From the NCBI GenBank assembly GCA_002964805.2, contig PUDQ02000105.1:310001-374000 (forward strand): a stretch of 64,000 bases of DNA, read 5' to 3'. Below the pieces are notes generated by a model. The model was not told where the DNA came from. It saw nothing but the letters and a program-made list of their open reading frames with translations, and searched no databases. Origin of the DNA: Trametes villosa (Eukaryota; Basidiomycota; Agaricomycetes; Polyporales; Polyporaceae). Both the position numbers and the translations under genes were made by a program. Position 1 is the first letter of the stretch. Each line of letters starts with the position of its first letter. This document shows, in pieces, positions 23,580-35,552 of the stretch.

Positions 23580-25313
23580 GATATGGTAGTATAGCGGGAT
23601 AGCGCTCAGATAGAGCTGACGATTAGCTGTAGAGTAGCTTTAATGGCTGGAAGGAGTTATAATGCATCAAGAGACTCACTTCATACGTATTGTAGGAATA
23701 TTACGGAGCAGTAGGGTGATGGTAAAACATAGCCAAGGTTCGTTCTCTGCCTGCACCGTGCACGGTCAGTAGAAATTCTAGGTCACGTGGCTTGACGATG
23801 CCATGGGTGTCTAACACTGTACTCAACGCCTCGCCTGCCTTGGCTCTTGTCTCGCGCTCTTTGTGCTGGATTTTACTACTAGACTAATCTTTATCGGTGA
23901 GCGACATCTGATGAAGTTGCACGGCACAAGAACCGCATTCGCATTGCACACACATCCTATTCTGAAAACAAATGCGCGAACCGCCTTGGGTCTACCGATG
24001 TGGCCCTCCGTCCCTTGCGTCCACCCTGCGCTTTGTCTGTAACACAGCGCCAGCACAGCCCGCTTGCGCCGTCACTCGACGTCCCGTGTGCAGTACAAAC
24101 ATGTCTCTGCGCTAACTGCTCTCAAAGAGCTTCGGCCAGCGAGAGCTCGTCATCCGGTCTTTAGGTACGCTGTAATCCAGGGCTCGTGCGCAGGCCGACT
24201 TGACTCATTCTCACATTCTTGCTCAGGTCTCTCAGGAGTCCGCAACTGTCGGAAGCATGCGCCCTGCCCACGGTGTACCGGCCCCTGCTGCGGTCGCATG
24301 TGCACGGCACATGCAGGCTGCACGACCTCTGACAATCGTGCTCAGGCTACCAGAGTCTGAGCTGTTCTTCTTTCGCTGAGGCTCTGAGGAGCCTTCATTG
24401 ACTCCGCGAACTTACGGGGGATGGGTGATCGCTAGGCTTGTGAGTGTGAAGCAGGACGCGAAGGACTTCAAGGCGAGTCGCCGCCGCGTGCATAGTGCGG
24501 CAGCACGGGTTCGCCACACGTCTGATCGCCACACGTCTCTCCGTGTCCTCGCCCATCCTGTGCTGCAGCTATCCAGGCTCATAGGTGTGCATGTACATTT
24601 CCGTGCACACCATCTCCACGCGCATCCTCCTCACCTGCCGATTCCTCCAGCGCCGGTCTAGGAATGTGTCACATTGTTGTCTAGATCTGACGAGGGCATC
24701 TCACTCACAGTCTGCTCGGTGGTCTGCATGGCTGCAAAGGTGCGGTAGCACGGCCGAGCGCGGCGAATGATCTGTGTACGCCCATGCATCACACCTGGGA
24801 GCAATGTACGGTGGTCTTGGTCGATCAACCCGCGTGCTTGCGTGGGCTCGCGTTGTCGCACACGCCCACGTTCAGCTCCTCTTTCGCGTTTGTGTGCACC
24901 TTGTGGATGCCGACGGAACCGGTGTTCTCCTTGCCTCAAACACGCAGCTCTCTATTTAATAAGTCTGGCGCAGTGCCGAAGCACAAAGTCAGTATGTAAA
25001 GGCTTACCAGTGTCAGTTACACAAGCCTCCCGGTGTGCCAACCTCTCCTGCCCCTTGCCTCTTTCTATGCTCCTGCAACTCCGCGATCCCGTGCACGGGC
25101 CGACAACAACACCTGCAGAGAGAGGTGGGCGGTGCCTGGAGCAAGCATGCGGGATAGAGGTGCACGCCGTGCGGCTGGGGGGACAGATCTGAATTCAGAT
25201 TGAGCAGACGTTGATGTGGGCCTGCTGAGGATAGCAGACATACAGTCTAGAATGTTGGCAATATACAGACAGCATAGAGGACGATGTGTGAGAGATTAAC
25301 GAGGAGGAGGAGA
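23580..25313. other. no supported gene
   Basis: The first about 250 bp form the presumed promoter of unknown gene A; this part is AT-richer than its surroundings. The rest shows no exon chain. I see nothing further. Confidence 0.5.
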
Positions 25314-25573
25314 GGACCCCAGCCCCAGGCGCGCTCAGCGCGAGCCCCTGGGAAACTCCGGCGGTCAAAAGGCGCCCATGGGGCGTTCAAGCCGAGGCAA
25401 CTTGTAACTTAAAAATCCACCGGAATATGCCCTCTAGAAGGATTGTGAACATGTAGTAAAATTGGGAGGCACTCCACGCAACACTCTATACACCTGGCCT
25501 GCCTTAGTAATTAATGCGGCCACTGTTTTGTGGCCCCCTTGACGAACAGCTGCTTCGGCGTCAATGCCGGCTT
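25314..25573 (+). repeat. dispersed direct repeat, copy 1
   Basis: About 260 bp matching 32,678-32,937 in the same orientation, 7.36 kb away. The best conserved core contains TGGCCTGCCTTAGTAATTAA followed by TGCGGCCACTGTT, and an upstream block GAGCCCCTGGGAAA. No coding content and no obvious TG...CA ends, so it is not clearly an LTR. Confidence 0.75.
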
Positions 25574-27946
25574 CTAGCGCTCGTCCTCATCGAGATCGCT
25601 GTGCACTCCGCGGTTGGCTGTCCGCCCCTTGCCTCTTCTCTTTCCTTCCCCTTCGCGGCGATGCCCTCCCCACCATCCCCGACGTCTCCTTTCCGCAGGC
25701 AGCACCGCACTCGGTGCAGACAACCGTCCGCTCAGTCGAGAAGAGGTGAGTCTACTTGGATAGCGCCCGCGAGCTGATTTTCCTGCTGCAGCCAGTGCGA
25801 TCCTCCAAGGCCCGTTCGGCGCGCTGTACTGCGCGACCGCATGTCCAGCAAGCCGTCGACACAGCAAGTCACTTTCCCGGGGCTGCAACTTTTGTTCCGG
25901 CCCCGTCGCTTGTCTTCTTGTCTTCTCTACCCGCAGGAAGTCGTACGGCATGCTCGGCACGGTGCGAACGCGCATTCCACGACCCGCCTTTGGACAACGT
26001 CGCCACCCGCTCCTGGCGTCGAATCCACGTGTTTCCCGCTCCAAGCGTTGTGGCGGGCTCCGACTCGACTCCACCACCTCGCGCTGCGCCCGAAAGCGCG
26101 TGAAGGTGAACTGGGGAGGGGTCTTTTGCGGGCTGAGGGAAGCGGGTGAGTGCGAAAACATGCGCCATTAGCAGACGGCTCACCGTGTCCCAGCTCGTAT
26201 CACGAACTTTCCGCCGCCGGGCAGCAAGATCCCCTCCACGGCGTGGGCGCACGCGCATCGCAGTCGGCTCGCCCGTCCTCCCTCAAAGCGCGGCGCGTTT
26301 TTGCTCGCGTGACGAGGCGGCGCGCATCCTGCGTTCTGTACCAGTAGCGGCCGCCTTCGAGGCGTCGAGGCGCCGAGGCGTCTGCGCGCGAAGATGTGCG
26401 GTCGGCCACTCTACGGTGGGGCTCCTCGCCCCTCCGCACCCTCTCCGTCTCGGCTGCTTCTCGGAACACACGGGAGCGCACGAAGATGCGGCGACATGGA
26501 CTGTCCATGGAAAGGTGCGTGTTTGCCTCATATCCAGCTCTCGACGCCCGGCGGAGCGGCCACGGTGATACTGATTGTCTGCCAAGTCTCTCTTCGTCAC
26601 TCCAGCCGTCCGCCGTTGGGGGCGTGGGCTCTGCGAGACATTTCGACGCGACGGCGGTCAATGCACGCCAGAGGGGCTCCCGGCCATTGGAACGAGGCAT
26701 CGGAGGAATCTAACATTGCGAGTACGTTCATACTATCTTGCCTGCAGAGACTGAGTACTGACACCTTCGTAGCCTGCCGCGGCGGGGCTCTCTTCGACTC
26801 GCGCTTTGCAGCCGCTGTGCCAGCGCCGCAGGTACAGGCGTCGTCCCCGTCGATTCTGGCGGTCAGCTGCCGGTCTCCCGGGGTGTGCAGCGGGCACCGC
26901 GTTTGCGCGCACGGCCCGGGGACAAGGGGGCGAGCCTTGCACGGATGGCCCACCGGTGGACGGGGCAGGGCGGGTCGCTCGCGGGGTCTGTCGTGGCTGT
27001 GCGCGGTTCGACGCGACTGCTCCGTGCGGCGGACGCTGCTGCACGGAACGACGGTAAACAGGGACGCAGGGGCGCTGGAGCAGCACCACGGCGGCGCGGT
27101 TTGCGTACAGGCGCGCTCGTCGTGGCCGGTGCATGCGCGGCATGTCGCGCAAGAGCTCTCCGACGCGCGTTTCGCAGCTGCGCGAGCCCCGCACGCACAG
27201 GCGTCGATTTCAGCGATTCTGGGGGCTCGGCACGCGGGATGGACGGGCATGTGGCGAGTGCTACGCCTGTCCGGGGACGAGGTGAGTCTCGCGCGGCCGC
27301 TACCTCGTCGGACAGGCCGCCGCTCGCCTCGCACCTGCTTCAACACGTCCGGGCTGCCCGCGGCTCCGGGCGACTGCTCTAGCACGCGACTGCGCTGACG
27401 CAACTCGCGTGTTCGTGCGTCGGCGTCTTGGGAGGGAGCAGTGGGTCACTCGGGCGCGGACGACGCGGTGGCGCGGCGGTGATCGTTCCAGCACGTACTG
27501 TACATCGTCGCGGGTGTTCCGGGCGTGGTGTCCGTGGTCGGGTCGAGTAGTCATGAATAAATTTGATTTCCGTACATGTCCGCCGATGCACGCTGTTTCC
27601 TCCCTGCCTCCTACAAACACTCCCCACGAGCCACCCACCGTGTCCCTGCCCCCTACGATACGCCCGAAGGCATTGTTTATTTCTCTATACGTCCTCAGAT
27701 GCCGTGTACAGATCAGGCACCCCGCCCGCCTCCGTCTCGTCTCGCAAACAAACGATATTCCGCCCGCACGCTCCCCGTCCCCTCGGCCGTGCCCTTCTCG
27801 CTCGTGCGCACTCACCGGCGCCCGCATGGACGCGGTCGAAGCCCATCCCTGACACCTGTGCCGTCCTGGTACGATGATCGGTCATGTCTGCGAATGTGTA
27901 CACAGAGCTCGAGGCAGTAGTAGATGTATTTGCGTTGATACAATGA
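25574..27946. other. no supported gene; holds a decayed tandem repeat
   Basis: Long GC-rich frames overlap on both strands at 25.6-27.4 kb without motifs. A roughly 366-bp unit is duplicated (see 26,635-27,241). From 27,540 to 27,946 the sequence is probably the 3' flank of unknown gene B. Confidence 0.45.
26635..27241 (+). repeat. diverged tandem duplication, period about 366 bp
   Basis: The block at 26,789-26,875 (CTCTTCGACTCGCGCTTTGC ... CAGGCGTCG ... CGATTCTGG) is repeated at 27,155-27,241 (CTCTCCGACGCGCGTTTCGC ... CAGGCGTCG ... CGATTCTGG). A second landmark, TTCGACGCGACKGC, recurs with the same offset at about 26,642 and 27,008. Confidence 0.6.
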
Positions 27947-30667
27947 TCACGATCGACGAGCGTGTTCAGCTATAAGTCTCAGATCGGCGCTCAGACGCAC
28001 ACGCTTCCGAGGAGGTCCAGTACTACCAACGTCCAGCCCAGTCTCTGATACCTTCTGCGGAACCAAGCCCGCCTCCTCGAGTGTGCGCTTGGCGCCCCTT
28101 GTCATTGTCATGGACTCCTGCGTCGGACGTGTCCACACCTTCTTCTGCCGCTTGCTGGTGGATGATCTTTTGACCTTCAACGGACGCTTCACGAGATTCA
28201 ATTTGGGTGCCCAACCCCCTCGATGGGATGCTCGGTTGCTTGCGATCTTTGAAGCACCGGGCTTGTGTCTTCCCAGGTCGATGCGGAGGCGCTTCGCAGC
28301 CTGGCGGTTGACGGCAGTCTGGGGTGCATCGCGAGCCCAGCGACACACCAGGAGGCTGCGCCGGAATCAGAAAAAAAATGCGTGCAAATCACGATAACTC
28401 ACATTGGGTTCTTCTTGCCTGCTCGCCCGCGCGACTGTGTGTATCCTGCTGTAGCACAATACTCCAGGGGACCAATAGCAACATCGTTGGTCGTGGTGAT
28501 GATGTGCTTCAACGTGCCCGTACGTTTTGCTTCCGCACTGTGCGTCCAGTCGTGCCACTCGGTAAGCTTCTGGCCCTGCTCAACTTGATTGGAAATCAAG
28601 ACGCCCTTCGTCCTGCACTCAACATAAATACAGTCGACCACGACTATGTACACAGGGACTCACCAGGCGGCCGGAGGGACTAAGCCCTTTGGGAAGGGGC
28701 TCATGATTGACCACATTGCGTCCTGCGACTGAGCCTTGTAGAGGAAGGTCTCTAGCCGCACTTCACGCATCAGTCGGAACTTGGCGGGGCCTGGGGTTGA
28801 GGGCGCATACTTGCTACGCAGCTGCAAGGTCTCTGGAAGGAACAAGCCGCCGCCTAACGGATGGTACATGATCAGCTTGAGGTTTGTGTTACGGTTGGAA
28901 GTGCCATCGAGAAAACCTGTAATAATTGTCAGTTGGCAGGGACTGTTGCGACTGTTTGGTTCCACGCACCGAGGTGGACATATGCAGCTGTAAGTGGATC
29001 GAGCCTTCGTAGCTCTGCCGTCCACGTTACCAGGTTCTTCTTCTTCGCTGGACCCATGCTCAAACCGCAGTACGTCAGGTCCCACATATACGACCGCGGA
29101 AGACACCACGATTCCCAGAATTCCGCTCCAAAGATCAGGTGACCGAGATTCTTCGGCTTGCTCAAGGCTGGGCGTATGTAGGTAGGCTCAAAGACGTCGT
29201 ACAGGCCGGAAGAACTGTTGCGGACCAGGACCTTCTTAGGCGACTCGGAGAGCTCCTGCTCTGCGCGTCGGATCGCTTCCTGAGTACAAGGTTGGGCGTC
29301 AGCTCTCCGGAATACTTAAGACTGAAAGGATTGACAATATACATACCTGGTACAAAAGCCAGACATATTTCATGCGCTGCGGCACCGGGACTTGGGATTT
29401 GCCATGAACGTGAAGCCAGCATGCAAAGAGTAAGCGCTCAGCCTCCGTGGGCGCCAGGACGAACCCCTTGTAGCACTTTTCTAACATCTCTCTAGGAAGG
29501 AAGACTCATAGTGAGCGCTGTAGTTCAGCGGGGAGCAATGCGAGCATACCGGAACTCCGAGGAATGTGCCTGGTGTGCAAGTGTCCAGAACGCTTCAATG
29601 AAGCGGCCCACACGAGAAGGACATCGCAAAAACTCCCCCCACGTGAGGAACGGACTAAGACCTGCAGTAGACGAAGGTAATGAGCCTAATAGTGAGATGC
29701 AAGTAGACATATCTCAGACCTACCTGCCATGAAGAACAGCTCCTCACTCGTGTAACTCCCGACGCCTCCGACATGATCTCGAATCTTGTGGATGGCCAAG
29801 GCAAGGGAGGTGAATCGTTGCTTCCCCTCAGCCTTGACGAGGCCCGCCATGTACTCCAAGAAGTCGTCATACTCAGAGTACACATCGATGTGCCGTACGG
29901 GGAGTTGCTCCACCGAGTGATGGACCCAATAAGGCTGTATTGGCGGCGCGTCACAAACACTACGCCAAGAACATCCTGCGTCCAACTCACGGTGTACAGG
30001 TTGTCCTTCGTCACGAATGCTACCACGTATGTGTCAAAGTCCAGGGCGATGCCGACGCGGAACCCCCGAACCTTGAGTTATAGATGCAGGGCGTAAATTT
30101 ATGATAGGTGGGGTAACGCTGATGTGGAAGGTCATACCGAGCTTTCAACATTTTTGATGGATGTATGCCACTGGTTCTTGGTATATACCTGGGCAACGGT
30201 GTGAGTCTGCAGACGGATCTGGAAGAATGCTTCAGACATGTCTCCAAGCATAATGTGAGCATGCATACCTGGAGCTTCATTCTACTCAGATCCAGAACAA
30301 CCGTGCGTGGCGTTGAATATACTTTGAGCAGTCGTATTGTCTCGAGCGATGCCAGCGGCCTGTTCTGGATTCGCGGATACACGTACTCCTGAGCCCCGGA
30401 TGTACCGCGTCGTATCTTTGACCACTTGTCCACGACGTAGACGTCCCCACGCGCAGCCCGCTTAAGCTCATCTGCCTTCAGGTATTCGAGATACTTGGTT
30501 TCCCGAAGTGTCTCAACCTCCTTCTGGGCGGCGAGCCGCTCTGAGTCTGTAGCATCGACCCAGATGTTCTTTAGGTTAAGCTCAGGTTTGGTACCGTCGC
30601 TCCTCAGTTGATCGAGCCAGCGAGATATAGTGTAAGCACTTGCCACTGCTTCGCGATACTCAGGCAT
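27947..30667 (-). CDS. unknown cargo protein B (726 aa), basic C terminus
   Basis: Ten exons (30269-30667, 30138-30188, 29991-30071, 29724-29934, 29550-29661, 29347-29491, 28970-29279, 28664-28916, 28403-28612, 27947-28355) splice in phase to 726 aa. The start is the ATG of MPEYREAV; the frame is open further upstream, so an earlier start near 30,817 is possible. The protein is acidic to neutral for 560 residues, with aromatic-rich segments such as AEFWESWCLPRSYMWDLTYC and LKLIMYHPLGGGLFLPE. It ends with about 130 Lys/Arg-rich residues containing PRKRVRL-type nuclear signals, so a nuclear, perhaps DNA-binding, role is plausible. I recognise no domain. It is intact. Confidence 0.75.
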
Positions 30668-30908
30668 AGATGTAGTGGGCAGATGAGAGGTAGCACAAGG
30701 CAACACGACTTGAGGTTCAAGTTGGACGCGGCGGGACGCGATTCCGCAGATGATCACGTGCAGGACAGCTGCCTCCGTCTGCCGTCCCACGATTGTCTCT
30801 GCTTGAACTTCGACCAACTACCAGCTCGACCGCCCGGGCTACTCAAACATCGCGTGCAGACCTCACATATCCACCAACGATTCTATAACCCGGAGCGCAA
30901 GATGAAGG

Positions 30909-31349
30909 TCACTCTACCGGCGCGGTCTGCTTCCGCGGTCTCCCCCCTGTTCCGGGGGTACAAGAAGGAGCGCGGCGCTTGACACCACATCCTTCTCCTC
31001 GGAGTGCTGGTTTGATTGCGGCGACTAGGGCTTCATGAACTCGAACGGCTTTATCACTGGTCGCTCGATGGCCGCTCGATGGAGAGAGGAGAACATCAAC
31101 AAGGGCGGCGGCGAGGTCATTTCCAATGATGACATCCGGGAGGAGGGCGTACGATTGTGCACAAGAGCTGCAGTCTGGCATACGTACATCATACCTCGAG
31201 CCCCTCTCAGCCTCCCCAGCCTCAAGTGCCGCGCGCTGTATTCCCTCTGTGAAACCGACTGTGCGTTCAGAGCACGGGCGGTAAGTCTCTCTCGCGCCTG
31301 CCGCTGCTCTAGTGTCTCTAGTGTCTCCGCGCCCGGCGCCCATCCCCAC
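30909..31349 (-). CDS. possible small gene or exon, unknown
   Basis: An open frame whose last about 90 residues look coding (LPDVIIGNDLAAALVDVLL, then HEALVAAIKPAL, then a basic Pro/Arg-rich end). The N-terminal half is low complexity and probably reads through intron-like sequence near 31,180. It lies 240 bp upstream of unknown gene B on the same strand and might be an upstream exon set of that gene. No family recognised. Confidence 0.3.
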   Translation of the reverse strand: MGMGAGRGDTRDTRAAAGARETYRPCSERTVGFTEGIQRAALEAGEAERGSRYDVRMPDCSSCAQSYALLPDVIIGNDLAAALVDVLLSPSSGHRATSDKAVRVHEALVAAIKPALRGEGCGVKRRAPSCTPGTGGRPRKQTAPVE

Positions 31350-33496
31350 TGGTGCTCTCGACGCCCCATCCCAAAAAGACGCTCAGGGATCACTCGGCAT
31401 ACTTTCAGGACGAGGCGTGCATGGGCACCAACACACCGCTCCCGTCCTTCGCGCAGTACGTGAAATACGCCCCCGCCGTGGATTAGGCCCATCTCATTAA
31501 CCTTTCAGCTCACCCGCCGCTTCCATTGTCCATGCCCGCCCCAGAACTACTCCTACGTCGCCTGCGGTGTGCTCAGAAGGCTGGCGCATATCGTCTGCGG
31601 GCATGAACGACGCGAGTGGCGCACTCCTCCACACCTACGACCCCGCCGCGCACGAAGACGCCGCTCGCACTCATCCCTCTTTCCCTCGCCCTCCCCCACC
31701 AGCGCCACCGGCGTGTGGAATTGCTTCATAGCCGCGCACCCGGGTGACTATATTCGCTCTGCAGGTACGCTTGCAACTGCCCCGACCGCGATGTCCGATG
31801 CTCACGTCCAATCTACACCAATCTACAGAGGGCTTCCCCCCACAAAACCTTCGACCACGGCTCGAACACGCATGATGCCGGTAGCAAGACGTCTGCACAA
31901 TATGTGTGGGGCCACATGGATGTGTGTGAAAGCTAGCACTGTGAGATGACGAAGCATGGAAGTGGCAAAGTTGGGACGTCCCGTATACAGGTGCGCCCGA
32001 TCTCGCTTCGCGCCGTCAGCACAACCAGCCGCCCCGCCTCCACGCGCTCAAGGCGCAGGCGTCGTCGACTCCGCTCCGCACGGGGAACACGAACACGACA
32101 GGCTTTGGCATTCCCAAGTCGACCATTCGGAGAGGGCATACCCCGCGGGCGGCGGTTGGGCGAATGTGCACGAGCACGACTCTCCCGCCGCGCCCTTTCT
32201 CAAGGGCCGTGTGCCACCAAGGTGCATATGGGACCACGTTGTGTTACAGATCGCAAAGACGTCGTGCACACGATGTGCTGGGCGCTGGGACGTGTCGCAC
32301 ACACACCGTGATCCACCAGGTACGTCCCCGCCTGTCGGAACGTCGCGCAACGCTCACTAACAGACTCCCGTCCTCCGTGCACGCCCGTCTCGTGCTCAAA
32401 CGCTCCGGTGACGCGTGACACTCGCCTCATCGACGGGCGTGCGCACTCAGACAGTTAGTGGCGGCGCTCGCGCAGTGTACAACTCGCTTTCGCCGGCCGA
32501 ACGAAACTCGCGCTATCGTGCGCGGCGGCGCGCCTGACCATTCCATTCGCGCCGTGTGCTAGCTGCCAGTCATATTTACGTGGTGTACGCGGTGCTGTGG
32601 GGTATGAACTGTCCGGAGCGGGGATTGTACAGACCTTGTAGGGAGAGGCGGACCATCGCAAGCCTGAAGAGCAGCCGACCCCAGTGGCAGGCGCTCATCG
32701 CTGCCATGAGCCCCTGGGAAACCCCGGCCGTGAACAGGCGCCCATTGGGCATGCAAGCCGAGGGAACATGTTACTTAAAAATCCGCTGGAACATGCCCTC
32801 TAGAGGGATTCTGATTGTGTATTAAAATAAGTAGGCACCCCATGCAACACGCTGTACACTTGGCCTGCCTTAGTAATTAATGCGGCCACTGTTATGAAGC
32901 TGCCTTGACAAACATTGGCTTCAGCGTCAATGTCGGCTATCCGAGCGGCAGTGCGCGTCGTCCGCTGAATCTGGATTCTCGCGACGGGCCTCGTGAAGAA
33001 ACAGCTGCAGAGTGCGGTTGGGCAGACGGTACGCGCTGCACTCAAGTACGTCGTGGTCCAGCTGCTCGCGGTGCGCGACCAGATGGCGCAGGCGAGTGAG
33101 GACATCGGGCGGCGCGACGGCCCTGTGCTCCGCATGCAGCTCGCCGCACGCAAGCAGGAGCGCGAGTGCACAAAGGCGGACTCAGGGAGGAGCGCGGCGC
33201 GCACATCAAGGTAGTCATGCAGATGGGTGACGAGCTCCTGTCGAACGCACCCCGATGGCTAGGTGAACCGCACCCAAGAGCGTGTGCAGGCAGCGAAGAC
33301 GGCGAGGAGCGGCGCAGCGAGGCATACTAGGCGGGGGGCGTTGCAAGACAGCCGCAATGCACGCGGCCCTGCGAGTCTCTCAGATCTGGCTATGTATGCT
33401 TGGGGGCTATCTGACATTGTGGAGGTACTTACCAGTTGGCGCAGTAGGGCGGCGGTGTGAAAGAGGGAAGATAGAGCTTTGATTTGTCCCTGTAAA
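31350..33496. other. no intact gene; contains repeat copy 2 and a short coding-like relic
   Basis: After the second dispersed repeat copy (32,678-32,937), a plus-strand stretch at about 32,993-33,214 reads as an amphipathic helix-like protein segment (ALKYVVVQLLAVRDQMAQ) and ends in a stop. It has no supported start and may be a gene relic. The rest shows nothing. Confidence 0.45.
32678..32937 (+). repeat. dispersed direct repeat, copy 2
   Basis: Matches 25,314-25,573 in the same orientation. The two copies bracket unknown gene B and its surroundings (7.1 kb between them), which could mark a nested element or a duplication by recombination. Confidence 0.75.
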
Positions 33497-35392
33497 TCAC
33501 GGAGAGCTACACAATTCTGACCAAGTACTAAACATATCTACACCGCTGAGCCAACGCTCCCTCCCTGTGCGAACATACTCGCATCCACTTGCCCCAAAGT
33601 CCTTCTCAGACTGAAATCCGCATTCAACCCAACGGAAGAGTCCACCTGCGGAATATTGGGTGAGTGAGTAACGCTTTTCGTTTGGGCCAACCGTGGTGTT
33701 CGAGTGGCGGATGAGAGCGGAGGGGATGAGGATCGTCGCCCCAGGCGGGAACTCGATGACCAACTTCGCATCCCATAGGATGATGTGCCCGCCGAGTGTG
33801 GGCTCGTAGTCACCTAGCGCCGTCACAGCGCACCAGCCCGCGGGCAGGTTTTGATGGTCGGCATGGACATAGGTCTCCGTTCGTGGCCCTAGATTGAATG
33901 TCATGCTTGCGAATGCGGAGTTGTCAAAGTTTCGCAGGAGGGTCCGATCGTGGTCGAGTACAGCCTCGAGAGTCGTCGAGTAGTAGTCATACAAGCGAGG
34001 GGCATAGACGCGGAAAGTCACTGCAATTGCCCCACAGTCAGCGGAAAATACGCGGGTCATATCAGCCGCTCTGGCATCCTCACTGTCTCCGAATTCAGCA
34101 ATCCTCTGTATACCAGAATTGGACAGGAGGTCGATCCGGACTTGCTCCTTCACCTTCGAGCCCGAGTAGGATGTGTTGCAAGGTTCCTGGATATTGGAGA
34201 TTGTCAGCGGTATGGATTATGAACTGGGTGTTTGGGCCCATACCTTCTGCCCTCCGCCGAACGATATCCCGCTAGCGAAGACTGCAAAGCATCCGCGCCG
34301 ATGCTTTAGGTCCTTCCCCTTCTTGTTGAGCTTAGCCCGGGCTTCATCCAGAGCCTTTTGTGCCTCTTCCAGAGCGCCAGCCCACGAGTCACCCTTCGGA
34401 GTCCCAGCGCATACCGCGAAGACTACTCCGTCGCTATCGAGCACAGGCAAGACGTCACTGAAAAGCACAGGCAAGACGTCACTGAAAAGCAACTCAGTTG
34501 CACAGCACAACAACGAGACCGCTTTGCGCATCCGCACCGCCCGTTCCACTCCACGTAACGTAGGCCCATGGCAAGGGCTTCATCCTTGGTAAGCGGAGCT
34601 TCATCGCTCTTGGTAGCGTCATAGCGGCGAGCAGTGAACGCCTTGGGTGTAACGGGTAGACCGCCAGGACCCGCCGCACCGTCGCGCGCTGTCACCGGGG
34701 ATGTACCGCGGACATTGACTGAGGTTTGGATGGGGATCCCGCGCTGTCGATATTTTTCGGCCACGCGCTTAACCTTTCGAGTAGTCCCGCTCGCGGCGTC
34801 TGCCTTGTTGCGCTTGATGTTGCGTAAAGCCTTTGAGCGGTCCTTGGAACGACGCTTCTCGATACCTTTGGCGTGACGCGGCGACGGCTGTGAGGCGCTG
34901 CTCGAAGTATCAACGGATACATCGGGGGCGTCAATACCTAGATTGCAATCCGCGCGAATGCTGAGTGGCTGAGCAACGACGCAGGAAGAGAGAGGCCATA
35001 CGTTGGGGTCGAGGGTTGACGGCATGATTCGCATCGGCACCGCCAGAGTCAGACTCCTCATTGTCGTCTTGCACGTCAGCGACGACCCCCCCATCGTCTT
35101 TCTCCCCAGCCAGGAGGGCATTGATAGCCGCTTCGGCAGCGTTGTCGAAAAGGGTCTTGAGGTTGAGGGAGGGCGGCAGTTGGACGCATCCGATAGCGCC
35201 CCCTGTGAGTAGTATTTCAGTGTAGTGTAGGGCTGCGGGAAAAGCAGGCCACCGCGCTGGCTACCGCGTAGGCCTCGACCGGTTTCCAAGGTCGGATACG
35301 CGCATACGAGGCCTGACGCGGCAGCTAGAGGAGAACGGCCCAATAGAGTACTCACCGTTGGGGGTCTCTACACAGGTGGCGGCCGAGGACAT
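33497..35392 (-). CDS. TET/JBP-like 2-oxoglutarate/Fe(II) dioxygenase
   Basis: Five exons (35356-35392, 35002-35232, 34538-34937, 34244-34457, 33497-34186) give 523 aa. The N-terminal third is acidic, then strongly basic (KRRSKDRSKALRNIKRNK), followed by LRYVEWNGR and LDSDGVVFAVCAG, which are landmarks of the mushroom TET/JBP expansion. The catalytic domain is C-terminal: HADHQN gives His402 and Asp404, ALIRHSN gives His455, and Arg466 in KRYSLTQYSAGGLFRW would bind 2-oxoglutarate. TET/JBP enzymes oxidise 5-methylpyrimidines in DNA. In mushrooms this family is expanded and linked to transposons (Iyer and colleagues, KDZ elements). Here it lies in a different-looking element. All iron and cosubstrate ligands are present, so it may be active. 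Confidence 0.85.
34441..34488 (-). repeat. 24-bp tandem duplication of a 3' splice site
   Basis: Two exact 24-bp units cover the acceptor of intron 3 of the TET/JBP gene. Each unit has its own TTTTCAG acceptor, so splicing at 34,457/34,458 or 34,481/34,482 keeps the frame and differs by eight residues (a second DVLPVL-containing unit). Confidence 0.85.
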
Positions 35393-35552
35393 CTCTAGCC
35401 CGACGTAGATGGGGATGGGGGCCGCGGCAGTGGGTCGAGCTCAAAGGCAGCCAGAGTAGCGAGAGCGTCGAGGGCGACTGCGTTTGGCCCCGGGCTTTAT
35501 GATACAGGCGGGCGTCTGGAAGAATCCCAGGTTGTGGGTGCATGGGTGTTCG

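Noticed and set aside
25314..32937. LTR retrotransposon based on the 260-bp direct repeats
   Set aside because: No reverse transcriptase, gag or primer-binding site seen between them, and the repeats lack clear TG...CA ends.
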